Source: Arthrobacter sp. P2b
GTDB lineage: Bacteria; Actinomycetota; Actinomycetes; Actinomycetales; Micrococcaceae
DNA: 64,000 bases
NCBI RefSeq assembly: GCF_900168295.1
Contig: NZ_FVZL01000012.1
Coordinates: 1-64,000 of the forward strand
Reading direction: 5' to 3'
Shown here: piece after piece, positions 1-7,553 of the stretch
Layout of the letters: the number at the start of each line of letters is the position of its first letter
Numbering within the stretch: the first letter of the stretch is position 1
Notes under the pieces: model-generated
Seen by the model: only the letters and a program-made list of their open reading frames with translations
Database searches by the model: none
Told to the model about the DNA's origin: nothing
Program-made: the position numbers and the translations under genes

Positions 1-359
1 CCGACGCCTTCGAAATCGTCCTCAACGTCGCCTCCGTCGGCATCATCATGACCTGGGCCACCATCGTCCTGTGCCAAATCCAACTCCACCGCTGGGCCGA
101 CAAAGGCTGGCTCAAACGCCCCACCTTCCGCATGTTTGGCGCCCCCTACACCGGCTACCTCTCCCTCCTCTTCCTGGTAGGGGTCCTGGTCATGGTCTTC
201 ATCGAATCGCCCCTGACCATGCTCGTCACCGCCATCGCCTCGATCCTGATGGTCTTCGGCTGGTACGCCTGCCGCAAACGCATCCGCGACATCGCCGAAA
301 CCCGCGAAGGCTACACCGGCGCCGCACCCGTCATCGCCAACCGCACGCCCATCTCCTGA
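1..359 (+). CDS. amino acid permease, C-terminal part (5' end outside window)
   Basis: This is the end of an inner-membrane amino acid/proton symporter of the APC superfamily. The frame is open from the left edge (first whole codon at base 3) and stops with TGA at 357-359, leaving about 118 residues. They contain DAFEIVLNVASVGIIMTW, close to the tenth-helix region of AnsP/GABA-permease proteins, then two further hydrophobic helices around residues 50-95 (YLSLLFLVGVLVMVF and LTMLVTAIASILMVFGWYA), as expected for the last transmembrane segments. The substrate cannot be fixed from this end; asparagine or GABA are the nearest family assignments. Codon use differs slightly from the next gene (third-position C preferred almost everywhere). 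It is followed after 45 bases by a same-strand thiamine-diphosphate enzyme. Confidence 0.85.
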   Translation, partial: DAFEIVLNVASVGIIMTWATIVLCQIQLHRWADKGWLKRPTFRMFGAPYTGYLSLLFLVGVLVMVFIESPLTMLVTAIASILMVFGWYACRKRIRDIAETREGYTGAAPVIANRTPIS

Positions 360-404
360 ATCAACCGCATTCGTCTCCAGCCCGCCCTCAACAAAAGAAA
401 GACA

Positions 405-2144
405 ATGACACCTGAGCCCCAGTCCACCGTGACCACCTCCCCCACCCCGCCCGCCGCCGTCGTCCTCCATCAGGACGGCGCGCTGCAGGCGCGGCCCGAC
501 GTTCCCACGGCAACACTCAAATCCGCCGGCCACGTGATCGTCGATTCGCTCGCGGCCCACGGCGTGGAGCGCACCTACGTGGTTCCGGGCGAAAGCTTCC
601 TGGACGTCCTGGACGGCCTGCACCATTCGGATATCGAGACCGTCGTGTGCCGGCACGAGGGCGGTGCGGCCTACATGGCCGAGGCCGACGGCAAGATGAA
701 CCAGCGGCCCGGCGTGGCCATGGTGACCCGCGGACCGGGCGCAGCCAACGCCCATGTAGGGCTGCACACGGCGTGGCAGGACTCCACGCCCATGCTGCTC
801 TTCGTAGGCCTCATCCCCTTCGCGCACCGGGACCGCGAGGCATTCCAGGAGTTCGATATCAAGGCCTGGTTCGATACCGGCGCCAAGCGCGTGATGGTAC
901 TGGACCATGCCGAGCGGGCATCCGAAATCGTCGCCGAGGCGATGTTCGCTGCCATGAGCGGCCGGCCCGGTCCGGTGGTGGTTGGCCTGCCGGAGGACAT
1001 CATCCGGCAACAAATTGACCCCGCACTGCACCCCGCCATTCCGGTTGCCGCCGGCGGCATGAGCAGGACGGACGCCGCGGCGCTGGAAGCTGCACTGGCG
1101 GACTCGAAAAAACCGCTCTTCGTCACGGGCGGCAACGACTGGACGCAGGAAGCTGCCGACGAGCTCACTTCATGGCTGGAGCGGCACCACATCCCGGCAG
1201 CGGCGGAATGGCGCACCCAGGGAACAGTGTCATTCGATTCCCCCTCCTATGTGGGGCCCATCGGCTATGGCCGCCCCCGCCCCACCTATGACCTGCTGGA
1301 GGAAACGGACCTGCTCGTGTTCGTGGGCACGGTGCCCGGCGACGTTATTACGGACGGTTTTGTCTGCCGGCAGGACTGGAACAAGAAAAACTTCCTGGTC
1401 ACCGTCGACCCGTCCCTTCGTGGCCGGTCCGGCCCAGTATCACGGCAGATCCTGGCCAAGCCGGAAGCGTTTGTGCGTGAACTGGCGGACATCAGCCTCC
1501 CGGTGAAGGAGGAGTGGAAGGCCTGGACCGGCCGGATGCGCGCCGAGCAGGAGCAGTTCGCCGCGCTTCCCCCGGCGGCGCCTGCACCGGGCCAGGCACG
1601 GATGGACACGCTGATGGCGAACCTGGTGCCGCGGCTGCCCGGGGATGCGATGGTGACGTTCGGGGCGGGCGAGCACACCAACTGGGCCCACCGGTACTTC
1701 CCCACCCGCCGCTACGCGTCCATGATCAGCGCCCGCAACGGCTCCATGGGCTACTCCGTCCCGTCGGCCATCGCGGCATCCCTGGCTGAACCACGACGGC
1801 GGGTGGTCACCATCGCCGGGGACGGCGAGTTCCTGATGAACGGGCAGGAGCTGGCCACGGCGGCGCAGTACGGCGCCACTCCGCTGGTGATTGTGATGGA
1901 CAACCAGGAATACGGCACCATCCGCACCCACCAGGAGCGGCACTACCCGGAACGGGTGTCCGGCACCCAGCTGAAGAACCCCGACTTTGGCCTCATGGCC
2001 CGGGCCTTCGGCGGTTTCGGCATCACGGTTACCGAGGACAAGGATGTTGCGGCAGCGCTGGACGCGGCGCTGGCAGCCATCGACGCGGACGGCGTGTTCG
2101 CGCTCATCCACCTGGTGGTGGCGCAGCGGGTCAAGGCGTACTAG
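405..2144 (+). CDS. thiamine diphosphate-dependent enzyme, acetolactate synthase-like
   Basis: A 579-residue cytosolic enzyme with the three-domain plan of the acetolactate synthase/benzoylformate decarboxylase family. After a non-conserved N-terminal stretch of about 40 residues comes the PYR domain with the cofactor-activating glutamate in RHEGGAAYMAEA (about residue 85), then the central domain, then the PP domain with the ThDP/Mg motif starting GDGEFLMNG near residue 471 and ending in MDNQEYGT. The ATG start has only a weak purine-rich site upstream. No regulatory subunit or branched-chain amino acid genes are near, so an anabolic acetolactate synthase is unlikely; a decarboxylase or catabolic carboligase is more probable, substrate unknown. 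The 3' end lies in an 18-bp tandem duplication that repeats the last codons beyond the stop. Confidence 0.88.
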   Translation: MTPEPQSTVTTSPTPPAAVVLHQDGALQARPDVPTATLKSAGHVIVDSLAAHGVERTYVVPGESFLDVLDGLHHSDIETVVCRHEGGAAYMAEADGKMNQRPGVAMVTRGPGAANAHVGLHTAWQDSTPMLLFVGLIPFAHRDREAFQEFDIKAWFDTGAKRVMVLDHAERASEIVAEAMFAAMSGRPGPVVVGLPEDIIRQQIDPALHPAIPVAAGGMSRTDAAALEAALADSKKPLFVTGGNDWTQEAADELTSWLERHHIPAAAEWRTQGTVSFDSPSYVGPIGYGRPRPTYDLLEETDLLVFVGTVPGDVITDGFVCRQDWNKKNFLVTVDPSLRGRSGPVSRQILAKPEAFVRELADISLPVKEEWKAWTGRMRAEQEQFAALPPAAPAPGQARMDTLMANLVPRLPGDAMVTFGAGEHTNWAHRYFPTRRYASMISARNGSMGYSVPSAIAASLAEPRRRVVTIAGDGEFLMNGQELATAAQYGATPLVIVMDNQEYGTIRTHQERHYPERVSGTQLKNPDFGLMARAFGGFGITVTEDKDVAAALDAALAAIDADGVFALIHLVVAQRVKAY

Positions 2145-2178
2145 CCAGTCAAGGCGTACTGGCCAGTCAATGCGTACC
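2131..2178. repeat. 18-bp tandem duplication across a stop codon
   Basis: The unit TCAAGGCGTACTAGCCAG (2131-2148) is repeated as TCAAGGCGTACTGGCCAG (2149-2166), followed by a partial third copy from 2167. The TAG in the first unit is the stop codon of the thiamine-diphosphate enzyme; in the second unit it is TGG. The duplication therefore starts in the final codons and continues outside the gene. Confidence 0.85.
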
Positions 2179-2207
2179 GAGGAAACCGCACGCTGAACGC
2201 GTGCCAC

Positions 2208-2255
2208 AGGGAAAGCGGACGGCGCCGGGAGGTCCCGGCGTCGTCCGCTTTCCCT
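2208..2255. terminator. strong bidirectional terminator hairpin
   Basis: Long interrupted inverted repeat: AGGGAAAGCGGACG at 2208-2221 pairs exactly with the segment ending at 2255, and an inner GCCGGGA/TCCCGGC stem closes the loop. It lies between two convergent genes (the ThDP enzyme on + and the 115-residue gene on -), the right place to end both transcripts. Confidence 0.8.
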
Positions 2256-2267
2256 GCCGGCCGCCGG

Positions 2268-2615
2268 CTAAAGCCGGTCCGTCCTGTCGTCGCCGCCCTT
2301 GTGGCCTGCCCCGCGGAGGTTTTCCTGGACCTTGCCAAACAGGTCCTTGATGGTGGATTCGGCGTTTGTCATGACGTCCACCTGCAGGTAGACGTCGTGC
2401 GTGAGGGGAAGATCGTACTCATCCTTCAGGTGCGTGCCGCCCGCCACCCCGTCCAGCGACAGGTAGACCATTGCCTCGGTCCGGGCGATCCCGGCGATCC
2501 TGCCGAAGACAACGGTGAACTCGTTCGGCTGAAAGCTGACGGTGTGGCCAATATGGGAACGGTCCAGCTCACCTGCGGGAACGGCCTTCTCTGACTGGCT
2601 TCCGGTGTAGTTCAT
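2268..2615 (-). CDS. conserved hypothetical protein, 115 aa
   Basis: Small soluble protein that I do not recognise as a named family. The start chosen is ATG at 2615 because it has a good ribosome site (AAGGAGAAG, 4-5 bases spacing); an upstream TTG at 2630 is less likely. The product has no signal peptide and no membrane helix. Residues about 20-80 alternate short hydrophobic strands (VSFQPNEFTVVFGRIAGI, AMVYLSLDGVA), suggesting a small beta-rich fold, and the tail is charged (GGDDRTDRL). It is convergent with the upstream ThDP enzyme, from which it is separated by a strong hairpin. Function unknown. Confidence 0.7.
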   Translation of the reverse strand: MNYTGSQSEKAVPAGELDRSHIGHTVSFQPNEFTVVFGRIAGIARTEAMVYLSLDGVAGGTHLKDEYDLPLTHDVYLQVDVMTNAESTIKDLFGKVQENLRGAGHKGGDDRTDRL

Positions 2616-2816
2616 GAACTTCTCCTTCAATCGCCTGGCACTTACGCAGGCAGTCTAGCGCTCCGCTCCTTTTGGCTGGCCCGGATGCGTGCTGGAGGGC
2701 TGCACAAACAGGCAGCGGAGGCCGTGGTCAGTCCTCCATTGAAGCAGCGGGCCCGGCACCTGTTTGATGGCAGGAAGCGGTGGTAAGGCCGCTGCCGTAA
2801 ACCGAAGGAAAAAACC

Positions 2817-3035
2817 GTGACTTCAATGGCGAACCGCGTCACAAGCCCTGCCCGCTGGGACGATGTCGAAATTGGCGACAACGTCGAACTTCGACGGAAT
2901 GATGCCCCCGTCTTCGCCGGGCTGGTGGATGCCCGCACGGAAGACGGCGACGTGGTGTGGGTTGTTGCCCTTGGCGGAGGACGCCGGCTGTTCCACATCG
3001 CCGACGGCTACCACCTGGCAGCGGCACCGGCGTGA
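2817..3035 (+). CDS. small hypothetical protein, 72 aa
   Basis: A 72-residue soluble product, likely started at GTG 2817 behind GAAGGAA (2804-2809); an ATG nine bases later is the alternative. The sequence has strongly alternating strands (VEIGDNVELRRNDAPVFAGLV, DVVWVVALGGGRRLFHI) resembling a small SH3/KOW-like beta-barrel, but I cannot tie it to a family. The stop overlaps the GTG of an 18-codon frame, so the two could be translationally coupled. No regulatory or functional clue comes from the neighbours. Confidence 0.55.
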   Translation: MTSMANRVTSPARWDDVEIGDNVELRRNDAPVFAGLVDARTEDGDVVWVVALGGGRRLFHIADGYHLAAAPA

Positions 3036-3088
3036 CGGAGAGCTGCCCGGAGGACTGCCACTACTGCCGGGGCCCGGAGACGGACTGA
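3032..3088 (+). CDS. possible cysteine-containing micropeptide, 18 aa
   Basis: A very short frame starting at GTG 3032 that overlaps the preceding stop in the arrangement GTGA. It encodes 18 residues with three cysteines in CPEDCHYC, a spacing reminiscent of metal or iron-sulfur ligands. Length alone gives little coding support; the case rests on the coupled start and the cysteine spacing. It may be chance. Confidence 0.2.
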   Translation: MTESCPEDCHYCRGPETD

Positions 3089-3099
3089 GGCTCTGGTTG

Positions 3100-3157
3100 G
3101 CGGGTCCTGGCTGACTTGGGTGCCGAATGACGCGGGTCCTGGCTGACTTGGGTGCCG
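3100..3157. repeat. two copies of a 26-bp direct repeat
   Basis: An identical 26-bp sequence beginning GCGGGTCCTGGCTGAC occurs at 3100-3125 and again at 3132-3157, with six bases between. It lies in the leader region of the nitronate monooxygenase-like gene. No inverted symmetry, so it is more likely a slippage duplication than an operator pair. Confidence 0.8.
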
Positions 3158-3212
3158 CGGCCGGTCCTGCAAGACTGGCACCAGCCCAGCAGCCAACCGT
3201 CAGGAGACCCCC

Positions 3213-4301
3213 ATGGCCCCGCACAGCAGCCCCGCCTTCGGCACCACCCGGTTCACGGATCTCCTGGGAATAGACGTTCCAGTGATCCTGGGCCCCTTTG
3301 GCGGTGCTTCCTCCGTCCAGCTCACCGCAGCAGTGAGCGACGGCGGCGGGCTGGGTTCCTACGGCCTGTACGGTTACGACGGCGAGGCGATCCAGCGGAC
3401 CGCGGCGGACCTGCGCGCTGCCACGGCCAAACCCTTCGCGCTTAATCTATGGGTGCCCACCGGCAGTGAGGCCACGTCCGTGCCGCAGGCTGACTTCGAC
3501 CGCTACGTCGGTGGCCTCAAACCTTACTTCGAGGAGCTCGGCATTCCACTGCCGCAGATGCCGGCCCGGTACCTTGCCGACTACGGGGAGCAGGTGGAGG
3601 CCACGCTGGAAGCCCGGCCCGCCGTCGTCAGTTTTGTGTTCGGTGTCCCCGCTCCCGAGGTTGTGGAAGAAGCACACCGGCGCGGCATCAAGGTCCTCGG
3701 CACCGCCACCACCGTTGATGAGGCAGTTGCCCTTGAGGAAGGCGGCGTGGACGCCGTCGTCGCCAGCGGGATGGAGTCCGGAGGCCATCGCGTTTCCTTC
3801 CTGAAGCCGGCCGAAGAATCGCTGGTGGGAACCTTCGCCCTTATCCCCCAGGTGGCGGATGCCGTGGCAATTCCGGTTGTTGCGGCTGGTGGAATCGCCG
3901 ACCGGCGCGGATATGCCGCCGCCCGTGCACTCGGCGCCGACGCCGTGCAGGTGGGCACGGCGTTCCTGGCAACGCGCGAATCGGCCGCCGTGCCCGCTTA
4001 CCGCGCAGTACTCCGCAGTCCCGCCGCCGGCCACACTGTACTTACCCGTGCAATGAGCGGCAGGCTGGCCCGCGGCATCCCCAACCGCGTCATCACAGAA
4101 CTGGCCGACTCCCCGTCCGTCGCACCGTTCCCGGTCCAAAACTGGCTCACGGGCCGCTTCCGGCCCGAGGCCGCTGCGCAGGGAAAAACTGAGCTGATGT
4201 CCCTCTGGGCTGGCCAGTCCGCACGCCTGATCCGGTATGACACTGCCGCGGACGTCCTGGCCGAACTGCTGGCCGGCGTCCCCGGCCAGTTATCCACGTA
4301 G
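3213..4301 (+). CDS. nitronate monooxygenase / 2-nitropropane dioxygenase-like FMN enzyme
   Basis: A 362-residue cytosolic flavoprotein of the NPD/NMO family, which oxidises alkyl nitronates such as propionate-3-nitronate with FMN. Family features visible: the N-terminal TIM-barrel start IDVPVILGPFGGASSVQLTAA, VVSFVFGVP in mid-barrel, the hallmark ASGMESGGHR near residue 185 (usual form G-x-E-A/S-GGHR), and the phosphate-binding end VAAGGIADRRGYAAARALGADAVQVGTAFL at about 230-260. ATG start at 3213 follows GGAGACCCCC. Class I and II enzymes are not easily separated by eye; FMN reductase-like or enoyl-ACP reductase (FabK-like) activity is an alternative. It stands alone, with no nitro-compound genes around it. 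Confidence 0.85.
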   Translation: MAPHSSPAFGTTRFTDLLGIDVPVILGPFGGASSVQLTAAVSDGGGLGSYGLYGYDGEAIQRTAADLRAATAKPFALNLWVPTGSEATSVPQADFDRYVGGLKPYFEELGIPLPQMPARYLADYGEQVEATLEARPAVVSFVFGVPAPEVVEEAHRRGIKVLGTATTVDEAVALEEGGVDAVVASGMESGGHRVSFLKPAEESLVGTFALIPQVADAVAIPVVAAGGIADRRGYAAARALGADAVQVGTAFLATRESAAVPAYRAVLRSPAAGHTVLTRAMSGRLARGIPNRVITELADSPSVAPFPVQNWLTGRFRPEAAAQGKTELMSLWAGQSARLIRYDTAADVLAELLAGVPGQLST

Positions 4302-4418
4302 ACCCCATCCCGGCGGGTTTGTACGTCGAATCCCCGATAGTATCTGGTGGACCGAAAACATGGCCTGGACCGCAGTTCTGCCCCCGGCAGTTCCGCATCT
4401 GCCCGGAGAGGAGTAGCC

Positions 4419-5054
4419 GTGCCGACGCACCGCACGCGGACTCCCTTCCACGTCTTCCGTTCCTCCACGCTGGCAACCGGCATCCTCACTCTTGCGGCGG
4501 GGGCGCACCTTGCCGGCGGCGCCCAGCTGCCCGCCCCCGGGATCCTGCTGGCAGTCCTGGCACTAACCGCCCTCGTCAGCACCGCAGCCACACGGTTGCG
4601 GCTCGCCTTCCCTGCGATGGCAGCGCTCCTCGGTGCCGGCCAGCTTGTGCTGCACGAGATCTTCACCGCGTTCGGCCGCCCGGGTTTGGCGGCAGCACCG
4701 GGGTTTCCGCTGGACGGCCACCAGCATGCCGGGAGCCACGCAGCTTCAGCGGAACTGGCTGCCCTGGCCGCGCACGTGAGCCCTGCAGACCCCGGCTCGG
4801 CGCCGCTGATGCTGGCCGCCCACGCAGTGGCAACACTCGGCTGCGCGCTCCTGCTCGCCAGGGGTGAGGCGGCCCTCTGGGCCCTCGCCGCCTGGCTTCG
4901 TCCGCTGGCCGCCCTCCCCCAGGCCGTAACGCCGACCGCTGACAGCCCCGTTGCCGAAACTTTTCCGCCCGACGCCGCGCCCCGGCGTCCCTGGCGCAAT
5001 CTCCGGCAGGACAACCGGCGCGGCCCGCCTTCCGCCGTCGTTCTCCCGTCCTGA
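4419..5054 (+). CDS. His-bearing membrane protein, possibly copper-related, 211 aa
   Basis: A small integral membrane protein started at GTG 4419, which has a good site (GGAGAGGAG) upstream. Four hydrophobic stretches are visible: about residues 16-34, 38-58, 62-80 and 133-155. Between the third and fourth lies a loop with HQHAGSH, a plausible metal-ligand cluster, and the C-terminal 45 residues are polar and proline-rich. It precedes a YcnI (DUF1775) gene by 79 bases, and YcnI proteins are associated with copper handling, so a role in copper acquisition or tolerance is inferred from context only. I do not recognise a named family. Confidence 0.65.
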   Translation: MPTHRTRTPFHVFRSSTLATGILTLAAGAHLAGGAQLPAPGILLAVLALTALVSTAATRLRLAFPAMAALLGAGQLVLHEIFTAFGRPGLAAAPGFPLDGHQHAGSHAASAELAALAAHVSPADPGSAPLMLAAHAVATLGCALLLARGEAALWALAAWLRPLAALPQAVTPTADSPVAETFPPDAAPRRPWRNLRQDNRRGPPSAVVLPS

Positions 5055-5133
5055 ACCGCACCCGGATACCTGCCGGCCGCGGCCCCCACTTCCTGCACGC
5101 CCGGTTCCGGGCATGCATCCGAAAGGCAACCCC

Positions 5134-5958
5134 ATGAACACCCGATCCCTTCGCCGTGCCCAGATTCGCCGTTCCCTGAACCACCGTTTCCTGATGCACC
5201 GTTCCTTGATGCACCGTTCCCTGATGCACCGTTCCCTGGCCGCCGCCGCTGCAACCGGCGGCGCAGCAGCCCTGCTGCTGGCAGCAGCGGGCGGGGCCGC
5301 GGCACACGTCGGCGTCACACCGGACAAGACCTCAGCCAACTCCTACGCCCTGTTGACCTTCGCGATTCCGCACGGCTGCGAGGAGTCCGGCACCACCAAG
5401 GTGGCCATCACCCTGCCATCGGAACTCAATGACGCCCAGCCCACAGTCAACCCCAACTGGACCGTCGAAAAAGTGACGGAGCAGCTTCCTGAGCCTCAAA
5501 AGCTCGCGGACGGCACGTCCGTCACCAAGCGGACCAGCCAGATCATCTACACCGCGAAGGCGCCCCTCCCCCACGAACTCCGGGACGCCCTGGTCCTGTC
5601 CGTAAAGCTCCCCGACTCAGCCGGGACAACCCTGCACTTCCCCACCCTCCAGACCTGCGAAGCGGGCCAGACGGACTGGTCGGAGATCGCGAAGGACGGC
5701 GCGGACCCGCACTCCCTCAAGGCCCCCGCCCCGACCATCACCATCACGGAGGCGGCTAACGCTGCCGGCCATGGCGAGGCCTCCGCCAGCCCGGCATCCC
5801 ACTCCACGGAGCAGGCCGCGGCCGTCACGGACAGTGGAGCCGGGACCCGCAGCTGGGCAGGACTCGCGGCCGGCATCGGCGGCCTGGCCCTGGGCGGGGC
5901 AGCCCTGCTGCGCAGCGGTGCCCGTAACAAGGCAACGGCCGGCGCCGCCGGAAAGTAA
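5134..5958 (+). CDS. YcnI family protein (DUF1775), exported copper-binding candidate
   Basis: A 274-residue exported, C-terminally anchored protein. The start ATG 5134 follows GAAAGG. The N-terminus is basic and contains four copies of the pentapeptide L-M/N-H-R-S/F, then a signal helix ending ...GGAAA before HVGVTPDKTSANSY, so the mature protein would begin with histidine. In characterised YcnI proteins this N-terminal His with a conserved Trp (here in PNWTVEK) forms a Cu(II) site. The DUF1775 core runs to about residue 200, followed by a Ser/Ala/Glu linker and a final membrane helix (WAGLAAGIGGLALGGAALL) with a basic tail. The His/Met/Arg-rich repeat in front of the signal helix is unusual. 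Neighbour: an upstream His-bearing membrane protein. Confidence 0.88.
   Translation: MNTRSLRRAQIRRSLNHRFLMHRSLMHRSLMHRSLAAAAATGGAAALLLAAAGGAAAHVGVTPDKTSANSYALLTFAIPHGCEESGTTKVAITLPSELNDAQPTVNPNWTVEKVTEQLPEPQKLADGTSVTKRTSQIIYTAKAPLPHELRDALVLSVKLPDSAGTTLHFPTLQTCEAGQTDWSEIAKDGADPHSLKAPAPTITITEAANAAGHGEASASPASHSTEQAAAVTDSGAGTRSWAGLAAGIGGLALGGAALLRSGARNKATAGAAGK
5176..5235. repeat. four 15-bp tandem repeats inside a signal peptide region
   Basis: Four adjacent 15-bp units of the form CTGATGCACCGTTCC (first unit CTGAACCACCGTTTC, third starting TTG) occupy 5176-5235 in frame in the YcnI gene, encoding repeated LMHRS before the hydrophobic signal segment. Copy-number change would alter the n-region without frameshift. 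Confidence 0.9.
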
Positions 5959-5999
5959 GCGGCCCGCGTCACGCAAACCGGCGCCACACTAATGGCCCG

Positions 6000-6034
6000 T
6001 TTGATGCCCGGATCATCACGATCCGGGCATCAAA
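6000..6034. terminator. terminator hairpin after the YcnI gene
   Basis: Perfect inverted repeat TTTGATGCCCGGATC / GATCCGGGCATCAAA with a 5-base loop, 42 bases after the YcnI stop. The A/T ends give short T runs on both strands, so it can act as an intrinsic terminator. Confidence 0.85.
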
Positions 6035-6092
6035 TGCCCGCCAGGCACACCGCATCGTTGACGCGGCCAGCGGCTGCCGCGAAGGTGGTGCC

Positions 6093-6743
6093 ATGAGGTC
6101 TCAGAGAATTTTCCAGGGGATAGCCGTGTCGACGGCGGCAGCAGCTGCCGCCCTGATGCTTACAGCGTGCGGGCCCAGCAGCACGCCGCAGGCGCAAACC
6201 ACCACGACGGCGCCGGGCACCGGCTCAGCCAGCCCGGAGGCACCGTCCGTGTCGCCGCCGTCGTCCGCAGCGCCGTCGTCCGCGCCGTCGGGCGCTGCAC
6301 CGGCAACCTCCACCCCGGCGTCACCGGGCCTGTGCAAGGCGGCGGCACTGTCCGCCGCCACCGATGCATCAGGCGGGGGCGCTGCCGGCAGCGTCTACAT
6401 GAAGCTCAACCTGACCAACACCGGCCCTGAATCCTGCATCCTCAAGGGCTTCCCCGGTGTATCCCTGGCCGCGGACAACGCCGGCGCTCCCATCGGTGCG
6501 CCTGCCACCCGCGACGAGTCTGCCCCCGTTGTGGACGTCCTCCTGGCCCCGGGCCAGACGGGTTCCGCGGTGCTGCGCTATACCCAGGCCGGAAACTACA
6601 CTGACTGCACCATGGTGGACGCCGCGGGCTACCGGATCTACCCGCCGGAGGACACCGCGTCCCTGTTCCTGCCGCAGCCCACCAAGGCATGCAGCAACGC
6701 CGGCATCACGCTGCTGAGCATAGGCGCGTTCCAGCCGGCCTAG
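6093..6743 (+). CDS. DUF4232 lipoprotein
   Basis: A 216-residue secreted lipoprotein. The signal peptide ends in a clear lipobox, LTAC at about residues 23-26, so the mature protein would be lipid-anchored on the outside of the membrane. A Ser/Pro/Ala/Thr-rich linker (about 27-75) leads to a DUF4232 domain with strands such as VYMKLNLTNTGPESC and four cysteines, probably two disulfides. ATG 6093 is preceded by GAAGGTGG. DUF4232 proteins are common on actinobacterial cell surfaces and their role is unknown. Flanked by hairpins on both sides, so it is probably its own transcription unit. Confidence 0.85.
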   Translation: MRSQRIFQGIAVSTAAAAAALMLTACGPSSTPQAQTTTTAPGTGSASPEAPSVSPPSSAAPSSAPSGAAPATSTPASPGLCKAAALSAATDASGGGAAGSVYMKLNLTNTGPESCILKGFPGVSLAADNAGAPIGAPATRDESAPVVDVLLAPGQTGSAVLRYTQAGNYTDCTMVDAAGYRIYPPEDTASLFLPQPTKACSNAGITLLSIGAFQPA

Positions 6744-6771
6744 CGCCATTTCCTGTCCATACCCGCAAACG

Positions 6772-6810
6772 ACTGCAGGCGGTCCGGCGTGTAGCCGGGC
6801 CGCCTGCAGT
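6772..6810. terminator. terminator hairpin after the DUF4232 gene
   Basis: Stem ACTGCAGGCGGTCCGGC (6772-6788) pairs with 6794-6810 with one G-T pair and a 5-base loop. It lies between the convergent DUF4232 (+) and DUF4383 (-) genes. Confidence 0.8.
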
Positions 6811-6896
6811 GCTATGTCCGCCCACCAGGCTGGCTGCCTGGTCCGATGGTCCTGGTTCTTGATTCCTCGTTGGATGATTCCTGGTGCGGCGCTTTT

Positions 6897-7367
6897 CTAG
6901 TGCGCCGTGGTGGTGCGGCCGGCACGTGCCGTGCCCCGGGACAGGGCGAGGCCCAGGCCCAGCATGCCGACACCCAGGATGAAGTGCAGCCAGTTGTCCG
7001 CCATGTTGACAGGGACGAAGTTGGCCGGGGTGTCCAGGCCGATCAGCAGGCCGTAAAGCCACAGCACCAGGTAGATGGCACCGCCAATGACCAGGTAGTT
7101 CCTGGACTGGGCAGCACTGCGGGCCATGGCGATACCGGCTGCGCCGAAGAGCAGGTGGACGATGTTGTGCAGCACGGACACCTGGAAGATGCCCAGCAGC
7201 AGGGCCCCGGATCCATGCCCCGCGAAGCTCATGGTCTCGTAGTTGGTGGTGATCCCGGGGATGAATCCCAGGATGCCTACCAGGAGGAAGACCGCTCCTA
7301 CGGCGAGGGCTGCTTTTTGAATATTTGTCCGGCCTACGGTTCGACCGTCGGAACTCATGCTTGTCAT
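6897..7367 (-). CDS. DUF4383 membrane protein
   Basis: A 156-residue four-helix membrane protein of the DUF4383 family. Hydrophobic segments lie at about residues 18-38, 55-80, 88-112 and 124-142; the family core includes HNIVHLLFGAAGIAMA. The ATG at 7367 follows AGGAGAAACC. DUF4383 proteins have no established function; in actinobacteria they are frequently stress- or stationary-phase associated, which is only suggestive here. The gene is divergent from an FAD/Rieske oxidoreductase; the 186-base intergenic region holds an AT-rich 12-bp palindrome. Confidence 0.85.
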   Translation of the reverse strand: MTSMSSDGRTVGRTNIQKAALAVGAVFLLVGILGFIPGITTNYETMSFAGHGSGALLLGIFQVSVLHNIVHLLFGAAGIAMARSAAQSRNYLVIGGAIYLVLWLYGLLIGLDTPANFVPVNMADNWLHFILGVGMLGLGLALSRGTARAGRTTTAH

Positions 7368-7448
7368 GGTTTCTCCTGCTATTTGTCGAAAACGTTCACA
7401 TCATGGCTGCCGGGCTGTGCCTGACCATAGACTTAAACCCCGACAAGG

Positions 7449-7460
7449 TAAGTATACTTA
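7449..7460. promoter_or_regulatory. 12-bp perfect palindrome in a divergent promoter region
   Basis: TAAGTATACTTA is a perfect palindrome in an otherwise AT-richer 186-base region between divergent genes for DUF4383 and the FAD/Rieske protein. It could be an operator. A -10-like TATATA/TATAAC lies downstream at 7487-7494 toward the FAD gene. Confidence 0.4.
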
Positions 7461-7553
7461 TCAAGTGCGCCACGGATAGGTCAGGGTATATAACAGACCC
7501 ATCACAAACTGGCCCCCCACCAGCGGATTTATTACCGGAGGCAGGTTGAGCTC

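Noticed and set aside
2817..3088. Insertion sequence remnant near the direct repeats at 3100-3157
   Set aside because: No transposase fragment or terminal inverted repeats; the repeats are a simple short duplication.
5176..5235. Short repeats considered as a CRISPR array (also 15130-15189)
   Set aside because: Units are 15 bp, adjacent, with no spacers, and no cas genes are present.
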